DNA of 64,000 nt from Nitrospira sp. (GTDB lineage: Bacteria; Nitrospirota; Nitrospiria; Nitrospirales; Nitrospiraceae): NCBI GenBank assembly GCA_029194665.1, contig JARFXO010000007.1:124001-188000 (forward strand), written 5' to 3'. A program made the translations under genes and the position numbers. The notes below the pieces were generated by a model, which saw only the letters and a program-made list of their open reading frames with translations, was not told the origin of the DNA and did no database searches. Positions 10,643-26,515 of the stretch are shown one piece after another. Positions within the stretch are counted from its first letter, which is position 1; every line of letters begins with the position of its first letter.

Positions 10643-11713
10643 ATGAACGATTCAAGTCAGAAAACCGAGACCATGCCAAGATTGAAAGGCATACGCCGGA
10701 AGGCCATCAGCTTATCCCAGGAGCGCCTTGTGACGGCGGAACCGCTTCTCCCCGAGAAAGTGCTTCCATTGCTGGTTCAGCCAACTGTAACAGGACTCAG
10801 CCTAGTGGGCTGGGCCGAGCAACAACGGGAATGGGTACAGACGCAGCTTCTGTGTCACGGTGCCATCTTGTTTCACAACTTTCACGTCAATGGGGTCACA
10901 GACTTTGAGCAGTGTGTGACCGCCCTATCCGGAGGTGCGCTGGAGTACCGTTTTCGGGCCTCACCGCGCACGCAAGTGGGTGCGAATGTGTATACGGCTA
11001 CCGACTATCCGCCTGACCAGAGCATTTTCCCCCACAACGAGCACGCGTACTCTCCGGTCTTTCCGCTTCAGCTGTTCTTCTATTGCGCCGTTCCGGCGCA
11101 GAACGGCGGAGAAACTCCGATCGGGGATACGCGCGAGGTTCATCGGAATATCGATCCAGAAATCAAGCGACGATTCCTCAAGAAGCAAATCCTGTATGTG
11201 CGTAATTATGGCGACGGTTTCGGCCTTCCATGGCCGACGGTCTTTCAGACCGAGGATAGATCTCAAGTGGAGGCATACTGCCGAAGCGTGGGAATAGAAG
11301 TGGAATGGAAGACAGGGAATCGACTGAGGACCAGGCAAGTGGGACCGGCCGTCATGCGCCATCCACGAACCCAGGAGCCCATTTGGTTCAACCATGGAAC
11401 ATTCTTCCATGTCTCCACATTGGAACCAACCATACGAGAAGCGCTTCTGAAAGAATTCAGCGAAGAGGATTTGCCTCAAAACACATACTACGGAGATGGG
11501 CAGCCGATTGAGCCGGACGTTCTTGAACAGCTTCGGTCGATCTATCAGGAAGCCATGGTTGTGTTTCCATGGCAACAGGGGGATGTCTTGCTATTGGACA
11601 ACATGCTGACCCTTCACGGGCGCAGGCCGTATAGCGGACCGCGTAAAATCTTGGTGGCGATGGCGGAAGCCTGCCGCGGAGCCGATCTTCGCCTGGCGGC
11701 AGAGGAGGTGTGA
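10643..11713 (+). CDS. TauD/SyrP-like Fe(II)/2-oxoglutarate dioxygenase, probable amino-acid beta-hydroxylase
   Basis: A 356-residue member of the TauD/TfdA family. An iron-binding HNEHAYS segment (about residue 131) supplies H-x-E, and a distal histidine lies in LHGRRPYSGPRK near residue 330 with the 2-oxoglutarate-binding arginine after it. The closest functional analogues I recognise are SyrP-type enzymes, which hydroxylate carrier-bound aspartate or related residues in NRPS assembly lines. The gene sits between two synthetase genes (10 bases after one, overlapping the next start region), so it almost certainly acts on the growing peptide. The upstream synthetase has an aspartate-type A domain, which makes beta-hydroxyaspartate the leading product. 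The N-terminus has LKGIRRKA, matching the upstream synthetase's C-terminal tail. Substrate is inferred. Confidence 0.92.
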   Translation: MNDSSQKTETMPRLKGIRRKAISLSQERLVTAEPLLPEKVLPLLVQPTVTGLSLVGWAEQQREWVQTQLLCHGAILFHNFHVNGVTDFEQCVTALSGGALEYRFRASPRTQVGANVYTATDYPPDQSIFPHNEHAYSPVFPLQLFFYCAVPAQNGGETPIGDTREVHRNIDPEIKRRFLKKQILYVRNYGDGFGLPWPTVFQTEDRSQVEAYCRSVGIEVEWKTGNRLRTRQVGPAVMRHPRTQEPIWFNHGTFFHVSTLEPTIREALLKEFSEEDLPQNTYYGDGQPIEPDVLEQLRSIYQEAMVVFPWQQGDVLLLDNMLTLHGRRPYSGPRKILVAMAEACRGADLRLAAEEV

Positions 11714-11715
11714 TC

Positions 11716-18939
<7,224 letters not shown>

Positions 18940-19012
18940 AGGCAGGTCCGTTGCGTAACGACGAGCCGACCGCGAAGGCACGATGGCGCCGTGGGAGCAC
19001 GAAAGGAGCCAT

Positions 19013-19771
19013 ATGCAGTACGAGCCCAATACCAACGAGAAATTCAAGATTGTGATGAACACCTATCGGGTATTCGGAGTCTGGGAAACAGTCAAGGAAG
19101 TGATTCTGTACCTTCTCAGCCAAAAACCAGCCGATAACTTCGACCGGAAATACGGAGTTGCGACCGCGGGTGTGACAGAATCTTCTGAAGCCGGCATCGC
19201 CGATGAAACGGCCAGGAGCTTGGCAGTGGGATATGTGCCGACGAGAGAGGTCGTGATCCGGCATATTCTGACGAACACGACGAAGGGACTCGATCTCAAG
19301 GACTATTCCTTCGTGGATCTGGGATGTGGCAAAGGCCGCGCCTTGATCATCGCTGCTCAATTACCGTTCAAGGAAGTGATCGGCGTCGAGCTGTCCCCAT
19401 TGCACTGCGAGGTGGCGACGGCCAATGTCGAGGGGTATTTGTCGAACGGAAGACATCCCGTGTTGTGCCGGAATATCAGGGTGGACTGCATCAATGCGGT
19501 GGAGTTCGAGTTTCCGGACACCGATCTGCTCATTTACATGTACCGGCCTTTCCTCGGGCCTGTGTTTAAAGAGGTCGCCGATAACATGCGTCGGTTCCAA
19601 GCCGTGACGGGACACCGCGTCTTGATCGCCTACTCCTGTCCGGTCGAGGAGGTGATGCTTGAGGAATATTCGGGGTTTGTAAAGAGAACCGAGTATCAAG
19701 TGATCTCAATGGACTACTCATGGAGTCTGTGGGAATGCCAGGCTGAACAAGCGCAGGCGGTGCTTGTCTGA
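19013..19771 (+). CDS. Class I SAM-dependent methyltransferase
   Basis: A 252-residue protein with the glycine-rich SAM motif FVDLGCGKGRALI (about residues 102-114) and an acidic residue at the end of the second strand (VIGVELSP). Start chosen at ATG 19013 because GAAAGGAG ends about 4 bases upstream; an in-frame ATG at 18983 has no such site. The gene is 73 bases after the terminal synthetase and co-directional, so it may be a tailoring enzyme of the peptide. The fold also resembles stand-alone small-molecule or protein methyltransferases, and the substrate cannot be told from sequence. Confidence 0.85.
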   Translation: MQYEPNTNEKFKIVMNTYRVFGVWETVKEVILYLLSQKPADNFDRKYGVATAGVTESSEAGIADETARSLAVGYVPTREVVIRHILTNTTKGLDLKDYSFVDLGCGKGRALIIAAQLPFKEVIGVELSPLHCEVATANVEGYLSNGRHPVLCRNIRVDCINAVEFEFPDTDLLIYMYRPFLGPVFKEVADNMRRFQAVTGHRVLIAYSCPVEEVMLEEYSGFVKRTEYQVISMDYSWSLWECQAEQAQAVLV

Positions 19772-20044
19772 TTCGGGCATCGCTGCCTCTCATGTTACCG
19801 GTTCCCAGGTTTTCTACGCGCATATTTCCTGCCACGACGTACGAGCTCCAGCGAAAAGGGTTGTCTCCGAAGTAGCGTGCCCACGCCCAGTCTGAAAACC
19901 GTTCCTCGTATGCCGTCACGCCATTGTAACCTCGATCTTGCAGGTGAGGTTTCTCGCGGTTCATCCGTCATATATACGTCTGGGGTCAGTGTGCCAACCT
20001 GAACAGTATGGGGTCCTGTCAGGCGGCGAGAAACAACGTTGCGT
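19772..20044. other. Intergenic region between NRPS cluster and RND exporter
   Basis: About 270 bases without a convincing gene. A minus-strand frame (19964 down to about 19700) reads with protein-like composition, including RFSDWAWARYFGDNPFRW, but runs into the methyltransferase 3' end. It may be a gene remnant or chance. No clear terminator was seen. Confidence 0.4.
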
Positions 20045-21112
20045 ATGAGATTGAAAAACGTCGCGGGAGTGGTCGCAATCTGTGCCGTACTTGCCGCCAT
20101 AGGTGTCAAACTCGGAGGTTGGTCAACGAGTGAGTCCGCGACGGGAGTACCGGCATCAGAACCGAGCGTCATGGTTGAAGTCGCACCCGTCATCGTCGGT
20201 TCAGTTACGGAGTCGATCCAGGCCGTGGGGACGCTGGAGGCCATCGCCTCGATCACGGTGAGGCCCGAGATTGCCGGTGTGATTCGCCGGATCCATTTTC
20301 AAGACGGACAGGTTGTCGAACGGTCGGCCCCGCTGTTGGAATTGGAGCCGGAGGAACTCCAGTCACAGGTGAATCAGGCAACGGCGCAGGAAAAAATGGC
20401 GTTGCTGACGTACGAGCGACTGAAGCGGCTGAACGATCAGCAAGACGTCATTGTGCCGACCCAACAGATCGATGAAGCGAGAATGGCCTGGCATGCGGCG
20501 GCTGCGAACAGCCTTCTCTATACGACCCGGCTGAAGAAAACCGTCATCCGCGCGCCGTTCGGCGGAACGGTGGGGCTTCGTCGCGTCTCGGTCGGGGATT
20601 ACGTGCAGCCCGGGAAAGATATCGTGAATTTGGAGGATTTGAGTACGCTGCATGTGGATGTCAAGGTGGCGGAAGTATGGTTGAGTCGCCTCCATGTCGG
20701 CCAAAAACTGATCGTGACGACCGATGCGTTCCCTCACACGACGTTCGATGGACAGGTGACGGCGATCGATCCGAGAGTCGATGCGACCAACCGGACGGTC
20801 GCGGTACGCGCCGCGATTCCGAATCCGGCCGGCACACTGCGTCCCGGTCTCTTTGTCACCGTGCGGTTGAACCTGGGCGAGAATACGCAGGCGCTCCTGA
20901 TCCCGGAAGAGGCGGGGTTTCTTCGCCAGGACAAGGCGATGGTGTTTCGGCTGGAGGAACGAACCGCCCGACTCACTGAAGTCGCCCTAGGTCTGCGTGA
21001 GCGGGGGCTGGTCCAGGTTCGATCCGGATTGAAGGAGGGCGATCGTGTGGTCCGAACCGGCACCCACAAGTTGCATGACGGTGAACGTGTCTCGATCAAA
21101 TCATCCGAGTAG
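20045..21112 (+). CDS. RND efflux periplasmic adaptor subunit (HlyD/AcrA family)
   Basis: About 355 residues: N-terminal hydrophobic segment (signal anchor, residues 1-30), a first lipoyl half (TVRPEIAGVIRRIHFQDGQVV), an alpha-hairpin rich in Q/E/R/L (about 110-150), a second lipoyl half (VIRAPFGGTVGLRRVSVGDYV), then beta-barrel and membrane-proximal parts (VDATNRTVAVRA, LRPGLFVTV). This is the standard membrane fusion protein layout linking an inner-membrane RND pump to an outer-membrane channel, both encoded next. Start choice: ATG 20045; an in-frame TTG at 20039 has GGCGAG 8 bases upstream and is equally possible. The position behind the NRPS suggests peptide export, but a general drug or metabolite exporter cannot be excluded. 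Confidence 0.93.
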   Translation: MRLKNVAGVVAICAVLAAIGVKLGGWSTSESATGVPASEPSVMVEVAPVIVGSVTESIQAVGTLEAIASITVRPEIAGVIRRIHFQDGQVVERSAPLLELEPEELQSQVNQATAQEKMALLTYERLKRLNDQQDVIVPTQQIDEARMAWHAAAANSLLYTTRLKKTVIRAPFGGTVGLRRVSVGDYVQPGKDIVNLEDLSTLHVDVKVAEVWLSRLHVGQKLIVTTDAFPHTTFDGQVTAIDPRVDATNRTVAVRAAIPNPAGTLRPGLFVTVRLNLGENTQALLIPEEAGFLRQDKAMVFRLEERTARLTEVALGLRERGLVQVRSGLKEGDRVVRTGTHKLHDGERVSIKSSE

Positions 21113-21162
21113 CAAGGGACAGTCTTTCCCCCTATGAAGATCACCTGGCGCTCCCATCGAGT

Positions 21163-24100
21163 GTGGGCGTGAGCTTTTCCGAGACCTGTCTCCATCGGCC
21201 GGTGTTCGCTGTCGTCATGACGCTCTTGCTGATGTTATTCGGCCTCTTGAGTTTTTTTCGGTTGCCGGTTCGTGAGTACCCCGACATCAAGCCACCGATC
21301 GTCTCGGTCCAAACAGTGTATCCGGGGGCCGGCGCATCCGTTATCGAGTCGGACGTGACGACACCGCTCGAGGACTCACTCAGCGGCATTCAGGGGCTCA
21401 GGACGATCACGTCGTCCAGCCGCGAAGAAGTGTCATTGATCACGCTCGAATTTGAATTGGGGCGTGACCTGGATGGAGCGACCAACGACGTCCGCGATCG
21501 GGTTTCTCAGACCCGTCCATTGCTGCCGCTGGGCATTCTTGAGCCGTATGTCGAAAAGGCCGCGGCGGAGAATACCGAAATTCTATGGATTGCCGTATCC
21601 AGCGACCGTCATTCTGAATTGGAGCTCACCGACGTCGCCGATCGCTTTATCAGGGCACGGTTGGCGATGATTCCCGGAGTATCCGCGACCTACCTCGACG
21701 GTGAACGGCGCTATGCCATGCGGATTTGGTTGGACCCAGACCGACTCGCTGCTCGTCGCTTGACTGTTGAGGACGTGGAAGACGCTCTCCGAAATCAGAA
21801 CGCCTCGATCCCGGCCGGCCGGATCGAGAGCAATCAAATGGAATTCGGCGTCTCGTTGAAGGGCACCTTAGAGACATCGAAGCAATTCGAATCGCTCATC
21901 GTGGCCTACCGCGACGACTATCCGGTGCGCCTGGAGGATATTGCTCGCGTCGAACTCGGCGCGGAGGATACCCGAAAGCTTGGACGTTTCGACGGCAAGC
22001 CGTCCTTGGGCATTTCCGTATCCCGGCAGTCCAGAGCCAATACGTTGGCGGTGGCGCGCGCGGTAAAGGAACAGCTTCCCGTCATTGCGGCGGGGCTGCC
22101 CGACGGCATGCAGATGACGCTCGCCTGGGACAGTTCGACGCCGATCGAGCAGTCGCTACACGAAGTGTATGTGGCCTTGGGGCTTTCGTTGGTCCTCGTC
22201 GTGCTGGTGATCTTTTGTTTCTTGGGGAGCGTACGCGCGACGCTTGTGCCGGCTGTCGCCATTCCGGCATCGATCATCGGGACCTTCACGGTCATGGCGG
22301 TGACCGGGTGCTCGCTGAACGTGCTGACCTTGCTCGGGCTCGTGCTCGCCATGGGGCTTGTGGTGGATGACGCGATTATCGTGTTGGAGAACATTCATCG
22401 CCGGATCGTCGCCGGCATGCCGCCCATACAAGCGGCGATCGAGGGCACGAACGAAATCGCCTTTGCCGTCATCGCAACGACCATCTCGCTGGTGGCGGTC
22501 TTCGTCCCGATCGCCTTTCTAACCGGAATCGTGGGCCAACTGTTCGCCGAATTGGCCATCGCCGTCACGTCGGCCGTGCTGCTGTCCGGTTTCGTGGCGC
22601 TGACGTTGACACCGGTCATGTGCGGGCGATTGCTGCCCCAAGAAATCAGGTCCACCCGGTTTCGATCAGCCGTATCATTGGCTGAAGGTGTCGTTCAACG
22701 CTATCGCCATGGGCTCGTATGGGCGCTCCATGCCAGGACGGCGGTCGTCGTCGTGGCGATCGGAGCTAGCCTGGCCAGCCTCTCCATCCTGACCCGGCTC
22801 CCGTCAGAATTGGCTCCCCTCGAAGACGCTGGGTGGTTCTCCGGTTTCCTCACCGCGCCTCAGGGCGCCACTCTTCGCTATACCGATACCTACGCCAAAG
22901 AATTGGAATCGCTGTTCAAGACGGTCCCCGAAATTACGCATATCTATACGACGGTGGCGAGCGGAGAGCGTCCGACGAGAGTCAATCGTGCCGAGAGTTG
23001 GGTCACGTTGAAGGATTGGAACGATCGCGCCAGGAGTCAGCAGGAAATCGTGGCAGGCTTGAATGAAGAACTCGGCAAGCTGACCGGCGTGAAGGCCTAT
23101 TTGTTGAATCCTCCTTCTATTGGAGACTGGTCGGATAAGACACCCGTACAGTTCGTCCTCGGAGGGTTCGACTATCAGGAGTTGCAGCAGGCCGCTGAAA
23201 GGTTGAGGGCACGACTGGCCGACCATCCCGGCTTCGTCACGCCTGAAATCGATTTAGCGTTGAATACGCCGCATCTTGTCGTCGAAACACATCGCGACAA
23301 GGTCGCGGATCTCGGCCTGTCCGTCACCAGCATCGGGCGAACGCTGGAGACGTTGCTCAGCGGAAGGCCGGTCGGCACGTTCGTACAGAACGGGCGTCAA
23401 TATAAGGTGATCGTGAAAGTGGACGATCGACGTCGCGAAACACCCTCGGATATCAGTCGGCTCTATGTGCGTGGGAATGAACGCGAATTCGTGCAACTCA
23501 ACAATGTCGTGACGGTCAAAGAGGTACCGGCCCCTGAAGCGTTGAACCATTTCGATCGCATGCGCGCCGTCACTGTCAGCGCGGGGCTGGCCGACGGGTT
23601 CACGTTGGGGCAGGCCTTGACCTATTTGGACGAGACTGCAAAAGACGTGATCAAGCCTGGCATGCGGACGGCCTATGCGGGAGAAACCAAGACTTTCGCC
23701 GAAAGCAATCGAAACCTCTATATGACGTTCGGGTTGGCCTTGGCGGTGATCTTCTTGGTGCTCGCGGCCCAGTTCGAGAGTTTCCGGCATCCCTGGACGA
23801 TCCTTCTCACGGTGCCTCCGGCCCTGTCGGGATCGTTGTTGTCTTTGGCCGTGATCGACGGAACCCTCACCATCTATAGCCAAATCGGTTTGGTGATTTT
23901 GATCGGGCTGGTGACCAAGAACGCCATTCTGATCGTGGAATTCGCCAATCAGCTTCGTGAACGGGGGCTCGACCTGTCCCAGGCGGTGACTGAAGCGGCG
24001 ACGTTGCGACTTCGCCCAATTCTCATGACGACCTGTGCGACGATCCTCGGAGCCTTGCCGCTCGCGCTGGCCACCGGGGCGGGAGCAGCCGGCCGCCGTC

Positions 24101-24285
24101 AGATCGGCGTCGTGCTCATCGGAGGGCTGCTGGTTTCAACGCTCGTGACGCTCATATTGGTGCCAGCCGGCTATGCCATCTTATCGAGACGGGTGAGGAT
24201 TTCCGATCCTCATGGAGCGAAGCAGCCGCATGGCCTTCCTGGCACAGACCTCATGATGGGCTCGCCGTCCGCTGATCACAACTGA
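21163..24285 (+). CDS. RND family efflux permease (hydrophobe/amphiphile type)
   Basis: 1040 residues, the usual length for the AcrB/MdtB group. Seen: N-terminal membrane helix after the RPVFAVVM motif, the PDIKPP..V..YPGA periplasmic start, the central LGLVLAMGLVVDDAIIVLENI segment (paired aspartates of the proton relay in TM4, about residues 402-415), and a C-terminal repeat with GLVTKNAILIVEFANQ and LRPILMTTCATILGALPLA. It pumps substrates from periplasm or membrane out through a TolC channel using the proton gradient. GTG start at 21163; a nearby ATG is out of frame. It forms an operon with the adaptor upstream (50-base gap) and, after 150 bases, the TolC-like gene. Confidence 0.95.
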   Translation: MGVSFSETCLHRPVFAVVMTLLLMLFGLLSFFRLPVREYPDIKPPIVSVQTVYPGAGASVIESDVTTPLEDSLSGIQGLRTITSSSREEVSLITLEFELGRDLDGATNDVRDRVSQTRPLLPLGILEPYVEKAAAENTEILWIAVSSDRHSELELTDVADRFIRARLAMIPGVSATYLDGERRYAMRIWLDPDRLAARRLTVEDVEDALRNQNASIPAGRIESNQMEFGVSLKGTLETSKQFESLIVAYRDDYPVRLEDIARVELGAEDTRKLGRFDGKPSLGISVSRQSRANTLAVARAVKEQLPVIAAGLPDGMQMTLAWDSSTPIEQSLHEVYVALGLSLVLVVLVIFCFLGSVRATLVPAVAIPASIIGTFTVMAVTGCSLNVLTLLGLVLAMGLVVDDAIIVLENIHRRIVAGMPPIQAAIEGTNEIAFAVIATTISLVAVFVPIAFLTGIVGQLFAELAIAVTSAVLLSGFVALTLTPVMCGRLLPQEIRSTRFRSAVSLAEGVVQRYRHGLVWALHARTAVVVVAIGASLASLSILTRLPSELAPLEDAGWFSGFLTAPQGATLRYTDTYAKELESLFKTVPEITHIYTTVASGERPTRVNRAESWVTLKDWNDRARSQQEIVAGLNEELGKLTGVKAYLLNPPSIGDWSDKTPVQFVLGGFDYQELQQAAERLRARLADHPGFVTPEIDLALNTPHLVVETHRDKVADLGLSVTSIGRTLETLLSGRPVGTFVQNGRQYKVIVKVDDRRRETPSDISRLYVRGNEREFVQLNNVVTVKEVPAPEALNHFDRMRAVTVSAGLADGFTLGQALTYLDETAKDVIKPGMRTAYAGETKTFAESNRNLYMTFGLALAVIFLVLAAQFESFRHPWTILLTVPPALSGSLLSLAVIDGTLTIYSQIGLVILIGLVTKNAILIVEFANQLRERGLDLSQAVTEAATLRLRPILMTTCATILGALPLALATGAGAAGRRQIGVVLIGGLLVSTLVTLILVPAGYAILSRRVRISDPHGAKQPHGLPGTDLMMGSPSADHN

Positions 24286-24436
24286 CGATCTGCTGAAGAC
24301 GATCAGCGATCCGAATCGAGCAGGTCACAGCCGGCGCACAGCTGGATGTGAGGAACAAGTGGGGTTGCCTCGTCATAATAACTGGATGATCTCTATCTGG
24401 AGATAGCGGTCTATCTAGCCTCGTTCGGTTAACAGC

Positions 24437-26041
24437 ATGGCAGCTCTTGTCGAAAACTCTGGATATAGAAGAAATGGTATGGATTGGAGTCACTCGGCTC
24501 ACTACAGAGTCGTAGGTCTGACGCTGATCGCCTTGTGGTGCCTCTCGTCGCCGCCTGAAGTCTGGAGCTTGGATGCGACGCAACCGATTTCAGCGGAACG
24601 GCGAGAGGCCATCTCGCTGGCGGATGCGGCGATTCGCGCGCTGCAGAACAACCTCGACATCAGTATCAGCCGCTATGCCAAGGAGGGTCGGTTAGCCGAC
24701 ATCGTCGTCGAACAAGCCAAGTTCGATCCGACCGTGAGCGTGAACGGTCGATATAATCGGACCGTAGATCCGCTCAATCAACCCCTGTTCGGTGGAACGG
24801 GACCGAATCTTAATCAGATTACGATTTTCGACCAGCGACATCATTCCTTGGCGATCGACGCGACCAAAAACTTGTTGACCGGGGGCATGCTCGACGTGAG
24901 GTACAACCCTGTAAGGAACAATTACAATCAGGAAGTCGCCCAAGGATTTCTCTTCAATCCGGAGTGGGCCGGCGGCCTGACTTTCACCCTGACCCAGCCG
25001 TTGCTCAAGAACGCGGGGATCGCTCTCAACAAGACCTTCATCAAGGTGGCTCAAAACAATGCCGACGTCGAACAGCATGTCTTCCGAGACCGGGTCATGA
25101 CCGTCATCGCCACGGTCGAACAAACCTATTGGGAATTGGTATTTACGATTGAGAACCTGACGGTGGCACAAGCCGCCTTGAAGGCAGCCGAAGAGCTCTT
25201 GGCGAGCAATCGCGCCAAGGCCAAAGCCGGTGTGATGTCCACCGTCGATGTGCTCCAAGCCGAGGCCGCCGTTGCATCAAGGGTCGAGCAGATCTTGGTG
25301 GCCGAGAAGGCCATTCGCGACCAGGAAGATCAACTGCGACGTCTGTTGAATCCTGGTGAAGCGGCTCTGAGGAAGGATATGCGTCTCACACCCCTCGATG
25401 CTCCTGTCACGGCCCTTGAACCCATCAGCCTGGAGGCAGCGATCGATATCGCGATCGACTTGCGTCCTGAAATCATCCAGGCGAAAAAGCATGTCGAGTC
25501 CGGTGAGCTGAACACACAATTTGCCCGCAACCAATTGCTTCCCACCCTGTCGTTCCAAGGGACCATGGGGCTCACCGGGATAGGTAGTGATTTTGGCAGC
25601 TCGTTCAACAGAAACTTCAGCGGCGATTTCTACAATTATGGGGCGGGTCTGCTGTTCAGCTATCCGATCGGGAACCGCTCTGCCATCAGCACGTACAACA
25701 AGCGCCGACTCGAGGCCAGAAGTGCGGAAGCAGTACTCGCCAGCGTCCGCCACGAGATTATTGTCGGTGTCCGTGAAGCGGTGCGCCGGGTCCAGACAGA
25801 CTTTAAACGTATCGAGACCACGCAGTCGGCGCGCATTTTGGCGGAAAAACAGTTGAAGACGGAGCAGGAACGGTTGAAGGTGGGACTCAGCACGACTCGT
25901 TTTGTGCTCGATTTTCAGCGCGACCTCGCAACCGCGCAGGGAAACGAGTTACGGGCCATTATTGATTACAACAAGTCGCTGTCGAACTTTTCGCGTCATA
26001 AAGCCACGACGTTGGACCGTTATCATCTCGAACTGTCGTAG
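24437..26041 (+). CDS. TolC-family outer membrane efflux channel
   Basis: 534 residues with an N-terminal hydrophobic signal segment (VVGLTLIALWCLS, about 26-38) and two outer-membrane-efflux repeats: long coiled-coil stretches with ISLADAAIRALQNNLDI near 60 and ISLEAAIDIAIDLRPEI near 340. The second half starts about 280 residues after the first, as in TolC. It would form the trimeric outer-membrane and periplasmic tunnel for the RND pump just upstream. An internal start at ATG 24479 would place the signal peptide closer to the N-terminus and has a purine-rich stretch before it; the longer frame has no clear ribosome site, so the start is uncertain. Confidence 0.93.
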   Translation: MAALVENSGYRRNGMDWSHSAHYRVVGLTLIALWCLSSPPEVWSLDATQPISAERREAISLADAAIRALQNNLDISISRYAKEGRLADIVVEQAKFDPTVSVNGRYNRTVDPLNQPLFGGTGPNLNQITIFDQRHHSLAIDATKNLLTGGMLDVRYNPVRNNYNQEVAQGFLFNPEWAGGLTFTLTQPLLKNAGIALNKTFIKVAQNNADVEQHVFRDRVMTVIATVEQTYWELVFTIENLTVAQAALKAAEELLASNRAKAKAGVMSTVDVLQAEAAVASRVEQILVAEKAIRDQEDQLRRLLNPGEAALRKDMRLTPLDAPVTALEPISLEAAIDIAIDLRPEIIQAKKHVESGELNTQFARNQLLPTLSFQGTMGLTGIGSDFGSSFNRNFSGDFYNYGAGLLFSYPIGNRSAISTYNKRRLEARSAEAVLASVRHEIIVGVREAVRRVQTDFKRIETTQSARILAEKQLKTEQERLKVGLSTTRFVLDFQRDLATAQGNELRAIIDYNKSLSNFSRHKATTLDRYHLELS

Positions 26042-26265
26042 ATCTTGTCCGGTCCACGACCGCTCGCCCTTGCCGACAAACCGACAGATCCAACATTGCC
26101 TAAACCCCCAGCGTCGTCGGCCTTGTCTCGGCATGGTTGCGAGAGGGCCTATGGACAGGCGCTCATTGATCGCGCCTGCTGTTCCACCGAGGTCGATTGC
26201 TGTCACATCGTGAGGGTTCGATGGGGCGTGGCCGTGTCGCCGTCAGACGTGCCTGTTGAGATGCC

Positions 26266-26478
26266 TCAGGAGGGAAAGCGTTTCATCCAAGCTTTGAGCC
26301 GTCGCGTGTGAAGCGATCGCACCAGCCCTCTGGCCTGCCCTCGTTGACGCTGGAACTGCCGACACTTTGGGCACCAGAGCAGGGGACTCTGGTGCCCTGT
26401 AGGTCGGTTGCAGCGGCTACAGGTTGTCACACGCGTTTCGGAAGGTGCGCATGAGACCTGAGACTCTGCCTGCTGCAT
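26266..26478 (-). CDS. Possible small zinc-ribbon protein (hypothetical)
   Basis: A 70-residue frame from ATG 26478 with GAGGAA about 10 bases upstream. It contains CSRC and, about 15 residues later, CPKC (a C-x2-C...C-x2-C pattern) followed by a basic stretch. This is what a small zinc ribbon would look like. Against it, the frame overlaps a perfect hairpin (26369-26397) in a convergent gap, which could be a terminator producing the pattern by chance. The function is not recognised. Confidence 0.3.
   Translation of the reverse strand: MQQAESQVSCAPSETRVTTCSRCNRPTGHQSPLLWCPKCRQFQRQRGQARGLVRSLHTRRLKAWMKRFPS
26369..26397. terminator. Perfect 11-bp stem-loop between convergent genes
   Basis: GGGCACCAGAG (26369-26379) pairs with CTCTGGTGCCC (26387-26397) around a 7-base loop. 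There is no T-run on either side. Its place between two convergent genes suggests bidirectional transcription termination or mRNA end protection. Confidence 0.5.
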
Positions 26479-26515
26479 GGGTACCCGGTTCCTCATCTCA
26501 GTACTAGACGGTCGG

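Larger units (their letters stand above)
26042..26515. other. Convergent intergenic region with hairpin and one doubtful small ORF
   Basis: About 470 bases between the 3' ends of the TolC gene and the peroxidase gene. It holds a perfect 11-bp stem (26369-26379 with 26387-26397) and, on the minus strand, a short cysteine-rich frame listed separately. Nothing else is recognised. Confidence 0.6.

Noticed and set aside
19566-19964. Minus-strand frame with protein-like stretch RFSDWAWARYFGDNPFRW
   Set aside because: It runs through the methyltransferase 3' end and has no clear start or family; kept only as a possible remnant.
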